From: an uncultured Nitrospirales bacterium
GTDB lineage: Bacteria; Nitrospirota; Nitrospiria; Nitrospirales; UBA8639
DNA length: 64,000 nt
Direction: 5' to 3'
Assembly: GCA_951812745.1 (NCBI GenBank)
Contig: OX638327.1
Coordinates: 1,947,501 to 2,011,500, forward strand
The first letter of the stretch is position 1, and each line of letters begins with the position of its first letter. Both the position numbers and the translations under genes were made by a program. Below, one piece after another: positions 51,324 to 61,969 of the stretch. The notes beneath the pieces are model-generated. The model was not told the origin of the DNA, did no database searches, and was given only the letters and a program-made list of their open reading frames with translations.

Positions 51324-52600
51324 AGTATGATCACCAAGAGCGAGCGTGGGTTCGTCGCGTGAGCCGTCAGGTTTCGGCCCCGTCTTCGGCTGTTTGTGCT
51401 TGCTTGATTTGGCTGTTGCTGTGTTCGAACGCGGGTGCCGTAAATCAGGAATTCGCGACGCAAGGCCCCCGCCTCCAAGCATCCAAGCCGACGTTGTTGG
51501 ATGGTTTCGGCTTTGCCGTATCCAGTCAAGGAGATCAGGTCCTCGTCGGTGCACCCCATGCGGCAGGGACTCGTGGTCAAACGGGAAAGGCGGTTTTATT
51601 CGATCGTGAGTCCGGCAGACTCCTTCGGGAATTTGCCCCCTCATCGCCTCTGGGCAATGATTTATTCGGCCTGTCCGTGTGCCTCACCGCGGACCACGTG
51701 CTTGTGGGTGCTCCCAAGGGAAAAGCGACGTCGCGTCGACCGGTGGGCTCGGTCTCCGTATTCGACAGAAACACGGGAGCCTTACGGCGGATGATCGTCA
51801 GTCCCAATCAATCGGCAGCCGCGTTCGGGCATGCCGTGGCCGCACAGGATCTGGTGGTGGCCGTCGGAGATCCCGGGGCGAGCACAGCCACGGAATTCGA
51901 GGTGGGGGAAACCTATCTGGTGGACGTGACCACTGGGGAGATCCGCCGGACCCTTGTCGCTCCGCGTGCGGGAAACCGCAGTTCGGATGGGTTCGGGCAT
52001 GCGGTGACGTTTCTGGGCCCTATGCTGGCGGTGAGTGCCCCGCTTGGCGGGAGGGACCCGGTTGATCATGGGCAGGTGTTTCTCTTTGATCGGGAAAGCG
52101 GACGTTTGCAACGCATCCTTGAACCGCCCGAACCTCAGACGAAGGAGTATTTCGGATGGGCGTTGGCAAGTGACGCGGAGCTGTTGGTCGTCGGTGCCTT
52201 GGGACGAGGGACCACGCAACCGGACGCCGGAGTCGTGTATCTCTATACGAAGAGCGGCGAATTCCTGAGAACGTTGGAAGCCCCTGAACCCAAGAAAGGC
52301 GATCATTTTGGAGAAGCCGTGGCCCTGCTGCCTGAGGCCGTCATTGTCGGCGCGCCCGGACATGATGCCGCCGGAGTCGATGCCGGGGCGATTTTCGTCT
52401 TTGACCGAAAAACCGGAAAGCTGCAAGCCATGATTGCCAATCCATCGGCAATAACCGGCGTGGCCGACCTCTTCGGACTGTCCTTGAGTGGAACAGGAAA
52501 TCACGTGGCCGTGGGTTCGCCCTATGGAGACCTCGACGCGATGCCCGATGCGGGGCTGGTTCATCAGTTTCACCTTTCCGTGACCCGGGAAGGAAAGTAA
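51320..52600 (+). CDS. Exported FG-GAP beta-propeller protein
   Basis: A signal peptide (AVCACLIWLLLCSNAGAV) precedes six or seven repeats of about 55 residues: DGFGFAVSSQGDQVLVGAPHA, NDLFGLSVCLTADHVLVGAPKG and DHFGEAVALLPEAVIVGAPGHD, each with an FD(R/K)-x-(S/T)GxL strand. This is the FG-GAP propeller of integrin-alpha type, probably a surface or periplasmic binding protein. The start is unclear: TTG 51320 overlaps the previous stop, and GTG 51359 would also keep the signal peptide. Confidence 0.82.
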   Translation: MKYDHQERAWVRRVSRQVSAPSSAVCACLIWLLLCSNAGAVNQEFATQGPRLQASKPTLLDGFGFAVSSQGDQVLVGAPHAAGTRGQTGKAVLFDRESGRLLREFAPSSPLGNDLFGLSVCLTADHVLVGAPKGKATSRRPVGSVSVFDRNTGALRRMIVSPNQSAAAFGHAVAAQDLVVAVGDPGASTATEFEVGETYLVDVTTGEIRRTLVAPRAGNRSSDGFGHAVTFLGPMLAVSAPLGGRDPVDHGQVFLFDRESGRLQRILEPPEPQTKEYFGWALASDAELLVVGALGRGTTQPDAGVVYLYTKSGEFLRTLEAPEPKKGDHFGEAVALLPEAVIVGAPGHDAAGVDAGAIFVFDRKTGKLQAMIANPSAITGVADLFGLSLSGTGNHVAVGSPYGDLDAMPDAGLVHQFHLSVTREGK

Positions 52601-52692
52601 GGCATTCCGAGATGTCGAACCCCATCTAGGCGCTCCAGATTCGTGGCCCGCCGCCGGCAGCCTCATGATAGACAGGGCCGGTCTTCTTCGCT

Positions 52693-53166
52693 ATGATCAG
52701 AAATATGTCTTTTTCATTGCAAGCGTGGCGGAAGGCTCGACAATACTCTCTCGTCAAGTTGGCCGCCGAGTCCGGCGTGGAAGGTTCCATGATTGAAGCC
52801 ATAGAAGCCGGAGAGATGGATCCCTCCGTCTCAACGGTGGAGGCTTTGGCCAAGGCCCTCGCTCTTCCTCCATCCTGGTTATATAGTTCCCCCCAATCGA
52901 TCGATTTATTGTTGGGGGATCCCGACGAAGAAGGTTCCCTCTCTCCCAACCTGGATTCTCCTGATCCCGTGACCGAACGGATTCTCCGGGGGAGTCGGAC
53001 CGAGCGGGATTTGTACGTGCTCCTCACGGCCTTGCTTCGCCATGGTGAACCCAAACTCCTCCGTGCCGCCGAGGTCAATCTCCGAAGTCTTCTCAAACAG
53101 GCCAAAACGACGACGGTCCCTTGGCAAAATCGTCCGTCTGGACATTTTGAACCGCCGAGTGATTGA
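52693..53166 (+). CDS. XRE-family helix-turn-helix protein
   Basis: The N-terminal 65 residues form a Cro/CI-type HTH: LQAWRKARQYSLVKLAAESGVEGSMIEAIEAGEMDPSVSTVEALAKAL. The rest is a helical, Leu/Arg-rich region (DLYVLLTALLRHGEPKLLRAAEVNLRSLLKQ) that may dimerise. It lies 185 bases before rpoD on the same strand; regulation of rpoD is possible but unproven. ATG 52705 is an alternative start. Confidence 0.82.
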   Translation: MIRNMSFSLQAWRKARQYSLVKLAAESGVEGSMIEAIEAGEMDPSVSTVEALAKALALPPSWLYSSPQSIDLLLGDPDEEGSLSPNLDSPDPVTERILRGSRTERDLYVLLTALLRHGEPKLLRAAEVNLRSLLKQAKTTTVPWQNRPSGHFEPPSD

Positions 53167-53350
53167 ATGAAGACAAGAGTGCCCCACGATCAAGCCGGGG
53201 CCGTGCACCCGTTTCTCGTATCGTAGCGTTTCTTGCAATAGTCGTTTCCTTTTCAATACGATAGAGTATTCCGGTTTTTCATACGGTCTCTCCTGTGCAG
53301 CGAGAACGAAGTCATTATTCATTGCCAAAAACGTGGAAGAGGAATAAGAG

Positions 53351-55153
<1,803 letters not shown>

Positions 55154-55168
55154 CGCGTGACTGAACGT

Positions 55169-55245
55169 GGGCCCATAGCTCAGTTGGTCAGAGCGGCTGA
55201 CTCATAATCAGTTGGTCCCAGGTTCAAGTCCTGGTGGGCCCACCA
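55169..55245 (+). tRNA. tRNA-Ile2 (CAT, lysidine type)
   Basis: The acceptor GGGCCCA (55169-55175) pairs with TGGGCCC (55235-55241); the anticodon loop is CTCATAA, and CCA is encoded at 55243-55245. Anticodon CAT is shared by tRNA-Met and tRNA-Ile2. The variable region TTGGTC and the strong GGGCCC acceptor match the Ile2 type better than elongator Met, but this is an inference. Confidence 0.9.
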
Positions 55246-55324
55246 ACTTTGCTATTTGTGCGGCGGATGAGGTAAGGTATCTGATCATGAACGGCTCACT
55301 CCTTTCTCACGCGCAGAGGCGTTT

Positions 55325-56095
55325 TTGAATTTTCAACTTTCCCTCCTGGTGCAACTCCAGCAGCTTGACCTGAAGTTGCACGATCTCGAAAAACAGCGAC
55401 AACAGATTCCTCAACGTCTTCATGCGGCGCAGTTGCCGGTCGATCAGGCCCGCACGCGCTCGGAGGACCTGAAGGCCGCACTGGAGACCATTGCGGCGGA
55501 GCGGCGGAGCGGCGAACAGGACTTGAGCGCGCATGAGAGTCACGTCCAGAAAATGCGAGAGCGGTTGAACGAGTTGAAAACGAACAAAGAGTATCAAGCC
55601 CATTTGTTTGAAATTGAAATGGCCAATAAGAAAAAGGATGCCCTGGAAGAACGTGTCCTCCTGGCCATGGAGCGGGGGGAAGAGAAACGGAAAGAGTTCG
55701 AAGAGGTCGAGAAACTGCTTCAGGACGTGACGCAAACCTTGGAGCAGGAAAAGGTTGAACTGGAGGCCTTGTCGGCGAAACTGGCGGATGAGGTCGCGCG
55801 GATCGAGCAGGAGAAGCCAAGCCTGTTGGCCTCATTGGAAAAACGAGTCTATCATCGATACTCGACACTCAAATCTTCCTTGAAACTCGTGGTGGTGGCC
55901 ACCGTTCAAGGTGAAACCTGCCAGGGGTGTCAATTACAAATCCCTCCCCAGTTAGTCGCCAGTGTGAAGCGGGCCGATGAACTGTTAACCTGTCCCTACT
56001 GCTATCGCATTTTGTACTGCGAAGATGCTCTCAGTGAAACGCCTGAATGCGTGAGCGCCCAGGAACCCGTGGCTCACGAACACATGGACGGCTGA
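55325..56095 (+). CDS. C4-type zinc-ribbon protein with long coiled coil
   Basis: Residues 1-180 form a coiled coil (LVQLQQLDLKLHDLEKQRQQ..., NKEYQAHLFEIEMANKKKDALEE). It ends in a zinc ribbon with CQGCQLQIPPQLV and CPYCYRILYC. This is the widespread zf-RING_7/CdsZ-type family, reported to bind nucleic acid or the translation apparatus; the precise role is uncertain. The start is a TTG at 55325 preceded by AGAGG. It lies between tRNA-Ile2 and rnpB. Confidence 0.85.
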   Translation: MNFQLSLLVQLQQLDLKLHDLEKQRQQIPQRLHAAQLPVDQARTRSEDLKAALETIAAERRSGEQDLSAHESHVQKMRERLNELKTNKEYQAHLFEIEMANKKKDALEERVLLAMERGEEKRKEFEEVEKLLQDVTQTLEQEKVELEALSAKLADEVARIEQEKPSLLASLEKRVYHRYSTLKSSLKLVVVATVQGETCQGCQLQIPPQLVASVKRADELLTCPYCYRILYCEDALSETPECVSAQEPVAHEHMDG

Positions 56096-56126
56096 CCGTA
56101 TCCGCAACGCGTCCTTCCTGCCTCTC

Positions 56127-56155
56127 TTGTTTCCAAGCCAGGCATTGCGTATCAT
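56127..56155 (+). promoter_or_regulatory. Predicted rnpB promoter
   Basis: TTGTTT (56127-56132) and TATCAT (56150-56155) are 17 bases apart, seven bases before the expected RNA 5' end. Confidence 0.7.
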
Positions 56156-56162
56156 GGTTCCG

Positions 56163-56617
56163 GGTATGAGGCGTGGGTCAGGTGGCCGCTTGCCTGGTCT
56201 CAGGTGAGAGGAAAGTCCGGACTCCAAAGGGCAGGGTGCTGGGTAACGCCCAGGCGGAGCGATCCGACATGAGCGCCACAGAAAACAAACCGCCTCGGGA
56301 CCATCCTCGGATGGGTTCCGGGGTAAGGGTGAAACGGCGGGGTAAGAGCCCACCGCGTCCACGGCAACGTGGATGGCAGGGTAAGCATCACCCGGAGCAA
56401 GACCAAATAGGAGGACGCTTCGAACGGCCCGATCGGCTTCGTACGGTGAAAGCCGTTTGCGAGGATGCATCGGTGACGTTCGGGAGAGGTCGGCCCGGCC
56501 GAGGTTCTCGGGTAGGTCGCTGGAGGCTTATGGCAACATAGGCCGTAGAGACATGGTCACCGCCGTATGCACGATCGATACGGAACAGAATCCGGCTTAT
56601 CGACCCACCCCCATACC
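56163..56617 (+). ncRNA. rnpB: RNase P RNA (class A)
   Basis: Conserved blocks are present: GAGGAAAGTCCGGACTCC, GGGTAACGCCC, GCGCCACAGAAA, GGTAAGAGCCCACCG, AGACCAAATAGG and AGAATCCGGCTTAT. The ends pair as a long P1: GGTATG and GTGGGTC at the 5' side with GACCCAC and CATACC at the 3' side, followed by a T run that may end transcription. The catalytic RNA processes tRNA 5' ends. At about 455 bases it is a little longer than usual class A RNAs, partly because of the extended P1. Confidence 0.96.
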
Positions 56618-56734
56618 TTTTTCACGCCAGCCAGCACGCACCGTGGTTCATGCGACCGTTCGGGAACGAGGGGGTCGTTTGACGTGATCCGATCCCCCTT
56701 GTTACCATGTGTGCTTTCCGAGAATTCGTTTTGC

Positions 56735-56812
56735 GTCCCCATCGTCTAGCCTGGCCTAGGACGCCGGCCTTTCAAGCCGGCAACACGGGTTCAAATCCCG
56801 TTGGGGACGCCA
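56735..56812 (+). tRNA. tRNA-Glu (TTC)
   Basis: The acceptor GTCCCCA (56735-56741) pairs with TGGGGAC (56802-56808); the anticodon loop CTTTCAA gives TTC; the T loop GGTTCAAATCC and an encoded CCA (56810-56812) complete the molecule. Confidence 0.98.
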
Positions 56813-56881
56813 CCCTAGAGCAGCCGCTGAACTCCGTTTCAGCGGCTCTTGTCGATGCGGAGTTGGGGACGGAGGAGAATC

Positions 56882-57784
56882 ATGAATCGGCACAACAATC
56901 GTGGAGCGTGGCTGACCCTTGTCATGGGAATGACGGGGTTGGTCCTGGGATGGCACCAGGCGGCGGCCGAATGGAAGTATGAGTCAACCGAACCTCCGAT
57001 CGAATCCCAATTTGAAATGATCGAGGGGAAGGATGGGGCTCCGATGATCAAGATCCCCGAGGGGGAGTTTCTGATGGGAGCCAATGACGGGTCGAGGAAT
57101 GAACGTCCGGAACACATGGTCCGGTTGGACAGTTATTTTATCGATCAATTTGAAGTGACGATGGAGCGGTATCAGAAGTTTCTCGATGAGACCAATCACG
57201 ATTTCCCTCCATTGTGGGATGATTATGCGGCGCTCGAAGAGGCGAAAGACCGTCCGGCCGTCGGCATGGCATGGGACAGCGCGAAAGCCTATTGTGAATG
57301 GGGGGGCAAACGGCTGCCGACCGAAGCCGAATGGGAGAAGGGTGCCCGGGGCACCGATGGCCGCCGGTATCCCTGGGGGCATATGCAGCCGTTTGTCGAT
57401 ATTGCCCGGTACAATTTCGGGACGACCGGATGGGTCAGCTACGAAGTGACGTTGGCGCCCGTGAAAAGCGGAGTGACCGGCATGAGTATTCGCCATGGAT
57501 TGAAGGAGGGGACGAAGAGTCCCTATGGGTTATATCACATGGCGGGCAACGCTTCGGAATGGGTGGCGGATTGGTATGACCGGACGTATTACGAAGAGAG
57601 TCCGGAGAAAAATCCACCCGGACCCAAAGAGGGAGAGCGGAAAGTCTATCGAGGCGGGTCGTGGGAAGATCCGCCCAAGTGGCTGAAAGTGACTGCCCGG
57701 CGAAGTGCCGAACCGATGTTTCCCATTGACGCGAATGATTTGACCATCGGGTTTCGTTGTGCGATGGATGGGAAGACAAAATGA
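56882..57784 (+). CDS. Exported SUMF1/FGE-sulfatase-like domain protein
   Basis: A signal peptide (WLTLVMGMTGLVLGWHQAAA) precedes a formylglycine-generating-enzyme fold: MIKIPEGEFLMGANDGSRNERPEHMVRLDSYFIDQFEVT, WGGKRLPTEAEWEKGARGTDGRRYPWG, GNASEWVADWYD and YRGGSWEDPP, ending IGFRCAMD. The paired cysteines of true formylglycine synthases are not evident, so it is more likely a structural or ligand-binding member. Export to the periplasm is predicted. GGAGGAG precedes ATG 56882. Confidence 0.9.
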   Translation: MNRHNNRGAWLTLVMGMTGLVLGWHQAAAEWKYESTEPPIESQFEMIEGKDGAPMIKIPEGEFLMGANDGSRNERPEHMVRLDSYFIDQFEVTMERYQKFLDETNHDFPPLWDDYAALEEAKDRPAVGMAWDSAKAYCEWGGKRLPTEAEWEKGARGTDGRRYPWGHMQPFVDIARYNFGTTGWVSYEVTLAPVKSGVTGMSIRHGLKEGTKSPYGLYHMAGNASEWVADWYDRTYYEESPEKNPPGPKEGERKVYRGGSWEDPPKWLKVTARRSAEPMFPIDANDLTIGFRCAMDGKTK

Positions 57785-58382
57785 ACGCGATCAATCCGCC
57801 CCCCCCTGTTTGTTGGTGAGGGGATAAAGGAATGACTGAGCACCCTCCCCTATGCTCCCGTCTTCGCCTAAGCCCACTCCATGGGACGACGAGCCCTCCA
57901 TGGAAAAAGACCTGAAGAGCATTCTCGCCACATTGCACTACGTTTGATAAAGGGACCCCGTTGCTGGATGGGGCGCATCCCACGAATCGGCGCTCTACGG
58001 ACATTGCCGGGCGCATTGAGGCGGTCATAGGATTTTTTGCTATTGGTCTTCGTTTCTTTATACTCAAATTTCAAATGGAATCGGAGCCGTTTAGGTCCTT
58101 TTGGTGAAAAATGCCTCTCCTGAGTTGTCGTTGCGCCATCCCTCGATTAAGAACGTCAAGGACAGGCCCTGCTTGGAGGCAGGAGCATTCCTGATCGTGC
58201 CTATTTTTCGGGCCGCCTAAGATGCGGCAGCTACGCTCCCACACCAAAACCATGCTAAACAATGACAAATGGAATGGCAGGAACCAGTGAGCAAGGAAAC
58301 TCCAAAACGTCGAAGAAAATTTGGATGCCCACGAGTACTACGGGTATGACAATGTGAAGTTGCGAGGCAATAAGCAATCGTT
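57785..58382. other. Gene-free stretch with possible coding fragments
   Basis: I see no intact gene. GC drops visibly in 58020-58380. Around 57900-58080 two out-of-frame open segments (MEKDLKSILATLHYV and KGTPLLDGAHPTNRRSTDIA) could be pieces of one broken gene joined by a +1 shift. Near 58300-58380 another short open segment reads AHEYYGYDNVKLRGNKQSF. None was recognised. Confidence 0.35.
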
Positions 58383-59012
58383 TTACGTAAACGCTTGCCA
58401 ATTCGCGTACGGCTTCAGCCGGTAAATCTCTTCCACGGGCATCGGGAGCACGACGCCCTGTTGCTTCAGCAGGTTGGCGGTCTGTAGCAAGGGCAACCCG
58501 ACGATGGTGAGGTAATCCCCCTCGATCTTCTCGATGAACCGCGCTCCTTCCCCTTGAATGGAATACGCCCCGGCCTTCCCCAAACTCTCCCCGGTCTCCA
58601 GATAGCGCCCGAGTTCATGGTCCGTGAACGGTGTCATCCGGACCCGGGCGGTCTCGACCCGAGCGAGGGTCACGTGTGCGGCCTGGTGAATGAGCGCGAT
58701 GCCGGTGTGCACCTCGTGACGGCGTCCCCGGATCTGCCGCAGCATGATTTCGGCGTCGTGGAGATCTTGCGGTTTGCCCATCAGTGTTCCGTCGATTTCA
58801 ATCACCGTGTCGCTGCCCAACACCAGGTCGTCCGGATACCGGCATGCAATGGAGAGCGCCTTATCCAGCGCAAATTGTTTTGCTTGCTCCCGAGGGCACA
58901 GGTCAAAGGCGGGGACCTCCTCGGCCGCGGGCGGCACGACCTCGAACGGGATGCCGAGCAGAGCCAGCAATTCGCGGCGGCGGGGGGAAGTGGAAGCCAG
59001 GATGACGGACAC
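58383..59012 (-). CDS. maf: Maf-like nucleoside triphosphate pyrophosphatase
   Basis: The 209-residue protein has ILASTSPRRRELLALLG, the substrate-binding start of Maf proteins, LVLGSDTVIEIDG and a later GESLGKAGAYSIQGEGARFIEKIEGDYLTIVGLPL. Maf enzymes hydrolyse non-canonical or modified nucleotides; substrate subtype uncertain. It lies 15 bases after dus on the same strand. Confidence 0.96.
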   Translation of the reverse strand: MSVILASTSPRRRELLALLGIPFEVVPPAAEEVPAFDLCPREQAKQFALDKALSIACRYPDDLVLGSDTVIEIDGTLMGKPQDLHDAEIMLRQIRGRRHEVHTGIALIHQAAHVTLARVETARVRMTPFTDHELGRYLETGESLGKAGAYSIQGEGARFIEKIEGDYLTIVGLPLLQTANLLKQQGVVLPMPVEEIYRLKPYANWQAFT

Positions 59013-59027
59013 GGGTGGCGCGGCGGA

Positions 59028-60164
59028 TTACGCCGGAGCGGCGGTGAGGGTTTCGACGTCTGGGGCGACGTGTCGGGAGACGTATTCGAGGAGCAAGTGT
59101 TCGACGTCCCCGGCGTTGTTGGTTTTGACCATGTGGGCGCGCAGGGCGGCCGCATGGGGGAAGCCGCTGCAATACCAGCCCAGATGTTTGCGCATCCGCG
59201 GGAAACGGGACACGTCGTGGAACCGTTCAAACGTGTGCGCGTGCTTCAGGATCATGTCGAACCGGTCTTTGCGGGAAACCGTCGGTTCGGAGACCGGATA
59301 CCGGGAGCGGGCTCGCACGGCCTCCCGGACCGATTCCTTCCCGTGAAAGATCCACGGGTTTCCCAGGGCCGCCCGGCCGATGAGAATGCCGTCCACCCCG
59401 CTGGCAAGGATGCGGGCGATGGATTCGTTCAGGGAACCGATGTCGCCGTTGCCCAACGTGAGGATGCCTTGTTGGCGGATGTGGGCCGCGGCCTCGGCGA
59501 TCGCTTCCCAATCCGCGTCGCCCCGGTACATTTGTTTCAAGGTTCGACCGTGGATGGAAATGACCTCTGGTCGGCCTTCGGTGAGACACGCGCTCCATTC
59601 CTTGATGATGACGGAGTCGTACCCCAGGCGCGTTTTCACCGACAGAGGAAGGGCGGCACGAGACGGGGCCGGACGGTCCTGCCCCGCATGCGCCATTCGC
59701 ACTCTTTCGACGATGCCGGGTTTGAGCCCGGCTTCGGCCAGGGTCTGTCCGTCGGCCCAATCGCGCAGCCCGCGTTCGGTCGCGGCCATGATGTCCAGCG
59801 CCAGTTCCGGCGTTTTGATGAGCCCGGCGCCGCACCCTGACGACGCCACGTTTTTCGACGGGCACCCCATGTTGATGTCCAGGCCATCAAATCCGAGTTC
59901 ACTCACCACGTGGGCGGCCTGGTAGAACAAGAGAGGCTCTTTGCCGTACAGCTGGGCTACGATCGGGCGTTGCCCCTCGGTATACCGTAACGGCGCCCAG
60001 CCCATGATCCGGCCCCGGCAAATATCGTGGACGTTGGTGAATTCGGTAAAGACCACGTCCGGTCGGCCAGAGGTGGCGATGACGTGGCGGAACGCGATAT
60101 CGGTGACCCCGTCCATGGGAGCCAACCCGATGAGGGGCCGTGGCAGGTATTGCCAAAAACTCAT
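59028..60164 (-). CDS. dus: tRNA-dihydrouridine synthase
   Basis: The 378-residue flavoenzyme has the TIM barrel start LIGLAPMDGVTDIAFRHV, the catalytic region DINMGCPSKNVASSGCGAGL with its conserved Cys, SVKTRLGYDS, ISIHGRTLKQMY and GVDGILIGRAALGNPWIF. It reduces uridine to dihydrouridine in tRNA D-loops. Its start abuts the vapC stop, so it is probably in one transcript with vapB-vapC and maf. There is an insert of about 25 residues (AEAGLKPGIVERVRMAHAG region) before KTRLGY. Confidence 0.95.
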   Translation of the reverse strand: MSFWQYLPRPLIGLAPMDGVTDIAFRHVIATSGRPDVVFTEFTNVHDICRGRIMGWAPLRYTEGQRPIVAQLYGKEPLLFYQAAHVVSELGFDGLDINMGCPSKNVASSGCGAGLIKTPELALDIMAATERGLRDWADGQTLAEAGLKPGIVERVRMAHAGQDRPAPSRAALPLSVKTRLGYDSVIIKEWSACLTEGRPEVISIHGRTLKQMYRGDADWEAIAEAAAHIRQQGILTLGNGDIGSLNESIARILASGVDGILIGRAALGNPWIFHGKESVREAVRARSRYPVSEPTVSRKDRFDMILKHAHTFERFHDVSRFPRMRKHLGWYCSGFPHAAALRAHMVKTNNAGDVEHLLLEYVSRHVAPDVETLTAAPA

Positions 60165-60551
60165 TTATGCCGGCTCGATGTCGGTATGGGTGAAATCTTC
60201 GCCTTTGAACAGGAGTGGTTCGCCCGTTGTTTTCGCGAGCGCGTAGGCAAAACAGTCGCCGAAATTCAAGGCTGCCCGGTGATTCCCCTTGCCGAAACGC
60301 CGCCAAGCCCGGCGAGCGGCGTTGGCATGTTCGGACGTGACTGGAAACAACTCGATCGCCGCTTTCTCCAATAGCACATCCAATTCATGTCCTGCCTTGA
60401 CTCCACCCCGGCTTTCGATAATCATTGCCGTTTCAAGCAACGCGACCGCCGACACGCGACGGGGCCACGCCGCCGCTATTGCATCTTCATAACGCCCCGC
60501 GTCTGGTTCGCCGAGCAGGATGGCAAGGATGGCCGACGTATCGATAATCAT
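60165..60551 (-). CDS. vapC: VapC-type PIN-domain ribonuclease toxin
   Basis: The 128-residue protein begins MIIDTSAILAILLGEPDAGRY and has VALLETAMII and FGDCFAYALAKTTGEPLLFKGEDF, the four acidic PIN positions. This is the variant most similar to the toxin of PSK-type VapB pairs. It overlaps vapB by four bases and ends one base before dus. Confidence 0.95.
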   Translation of the reverse strand: MIIDTSAILAILLGEPDAGRYEDAIAAAWPRRVSAVALLETAMIIESRGGVKAGHELDVLLEKAAIELFPVTSEHANAARRAWRRFGKGNHRAALNFGDCFAYALAKTTGEPLLFKGEDFTHTDIEPA

Positions 60552-60805
60552 TTGGGTAACCCTTGCTCATCGTAGAGCAGGTCGCCATGCTCGATGGCCG
60601 AAGGTCCAGGCCCCAGAAGACTGGCGCAGCGCTGTCCGATGGCATGCAACTCCCGAGCCAAGGCTTCCGCGCTACGCGCGCGCTTCTCGCGCTCAAGGCG
60701 TTCGCGCAGTGCGACGGTAATCGCGCCGGTCATGGTCTCGCCGGTCAAATGGGCTAGCTCTCCAGCGAGCCTGCAGGTTTCCTCATTCTTGATGTTGAGG
60801 CTCAT
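60548..60805 (-). CDS. vapB: VapB-type antitoxin (PSK family)
   Basis: The 85-residue protein has MSLNIKNEETCRLAGELAHLTGETMTGAITVALRERL, a ribbon-helix-helix-like N-terminus of PSK-type antitoxins, and a C-terminal tail GDLLYDEQGLPK. AGGAGAG precedes ATG 60805. It is the first gene of a vapB-vapC-dus-maf run. Confidence 0.93.
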   Translation of the reverse strand: MSLNIKNEETCRLAGELAHLTGETMTGAITVALRERLEREKRARSAEALARELHAIGQRCASLLGPGPSAIEHGDLLYDEQGLPK

Positions 60806-60817
60806 CACGACTCTCCT

Positions 60818-60843
60818 GGTAGAAAAAATATTTGTCTTCTACC
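60818..60843. promoter_or_regulatory. Operator-like inverted repeat upstream of vapB
   Basis: GGTAGAA (60818-60824) and TTCTACC (60837-60843) are exact arms with a 12-base AT-rich centre, 13 bases upstream of the vapB ATG, as expected for autoregulation by the VapBC complex. Confidence 0.55.
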
Positions 60844-61074
60844 CTACACTATGCTGCGATCATATGCAACGCCAATGACGGGCATGAGCAAGATATCCTC
60901 GGAGAAGGACAACCCATCGAACAACGTGATGTAAGGCAACGTGGAATGGGGGCGATCAGGTTCTTCCTCACCCGTTATTTCTTATCAACGATGCAGCTAA
61001 CACGTCACCCGAGGGGCAGCAGAACAAGGAAAGGGGCTTTGTCTTCACCCGGATTCGTGTTATCGTTTTGAACG

Positions 61075-61911
61075 ATGAGCGATTCCATGGCCAAACCATT
61101 TTCGAGACACGATCCCACGGTCGTGCTGTACCATGCCGATTGCGTCGATGGCTTCGGCGCGGCATGGGCCCTGTGGAAAAAGTACCCGGACGCGCACTAT
61201 CTTCCGGTCGAACACGGGCAACCTCCGCCTTCGGGGTTGGACCAGGCGCACATGGTGATGGTGGACTTCAGTTATCCTCGTGAGGTCGTCGAACGCTTGG
61301 CCGGGTCCACGGCCAGTTTTCAGATCTTGGATCACCACGTCACGGCGCAGGCTGCGTTAGCCGGTCTCCCGTACGCGTATTTCGACGTGAAAAAAAGCGG
61401 CGCGGTGTTGGCGTGGGAGTGGGCGCACCCGGAGCCGGCCCCCTGGTTGCTGCTATACATTCAGGATAAGGATCTGTGGGAATGGCGGTTGCCCAAGAGT
61501 CGCGAGATCAACGCCGCGTTGGACTCGTATCCGTTCGATTTTCAGGTCTGGGATGGGCTGACGCAGGACACGCTGGAAGTCGAAGGCCGGGCGATTCTAA
61601 GGCGGGAAGACGTCCTGATTACCAAGATCGTCAAGGAATCGGTCCTTGTCGAGTTTGAAGGGGAAACCGTGCCGGCGGTGTACAGTCCGGTGATGACCAG
61701 TCAAATCGGAGAACGCCTGTGTCAAGGATTTCCGTTTTGCATCATTTGGCACCAACGGGACGGCCGGCGGTATTTCAGCCTGCGTTCGAAACCGGGGACC
61801 GTTGACGTCTCCGCCATTGCTGCCCGGCACGGGGGTGGGGGGCACGTCAATGCCGCGGGCTTTTCGATCCCTCTTCAAGCGGCGGATATCCTGAATCCGA
61901 TACGGGGATAG
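61075..61911 (+). CDS. DHH/DHHA1 family phosphoesterase
   Basis: The 278-residue protein has VVLYHADCVDGFGAAWA, VMVDFSYP, the DHH motif in ILDHHVTAQAAL, and the C-terminal DHHA1 glycine loop GGGGHVNAAGF. Such enzymes degrade short oligonucleotides or cyclic dinucleotides (NrnA/NrnB group); the exact substrate is uncertain. The gap 60809-61074 upstream contains only the vapB operator and no gene. Confidence 0.9.
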   Translation: MSDSMAKPFSRHDPTVVLYHADCVDGFGAAWALWKKYPDAHYLPVEHGQPPPSGLDQAHMVMVDFSYPREVVERLAGSTASFQILDHHVTAQAALAGLPYAYFDVKKSGAVLAWEWAHPEPAPWLLLYIQDKDLWEWRLPKSREINAALDSYPFDFQVWDGLTQDTLEVEGRAILRREDVLITKIVKESVLVEFEGETVPAVYSPVMTSQIGERLCQGFPFCIIWHQRDGRRYFSLRSKPGTVDVSAIAARHGGGGHVNAAGFSIPLQAADILNPIRG

Positions 61912-61969
61912 CGAGGCATTGTGGTCTTCTGAAGGCCCCTTGACCGTTCAGGGGTAACGGCGTGGTTCC

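Noticed and set aside
55169-55245. Elongator tRNA-Met instead of tRNA-Ile2
   Set aside because: Anticodon CAT fits both, but the variable region TTGGTC and strong GC acceptor resemble Ile2; left as the less likely alternative.
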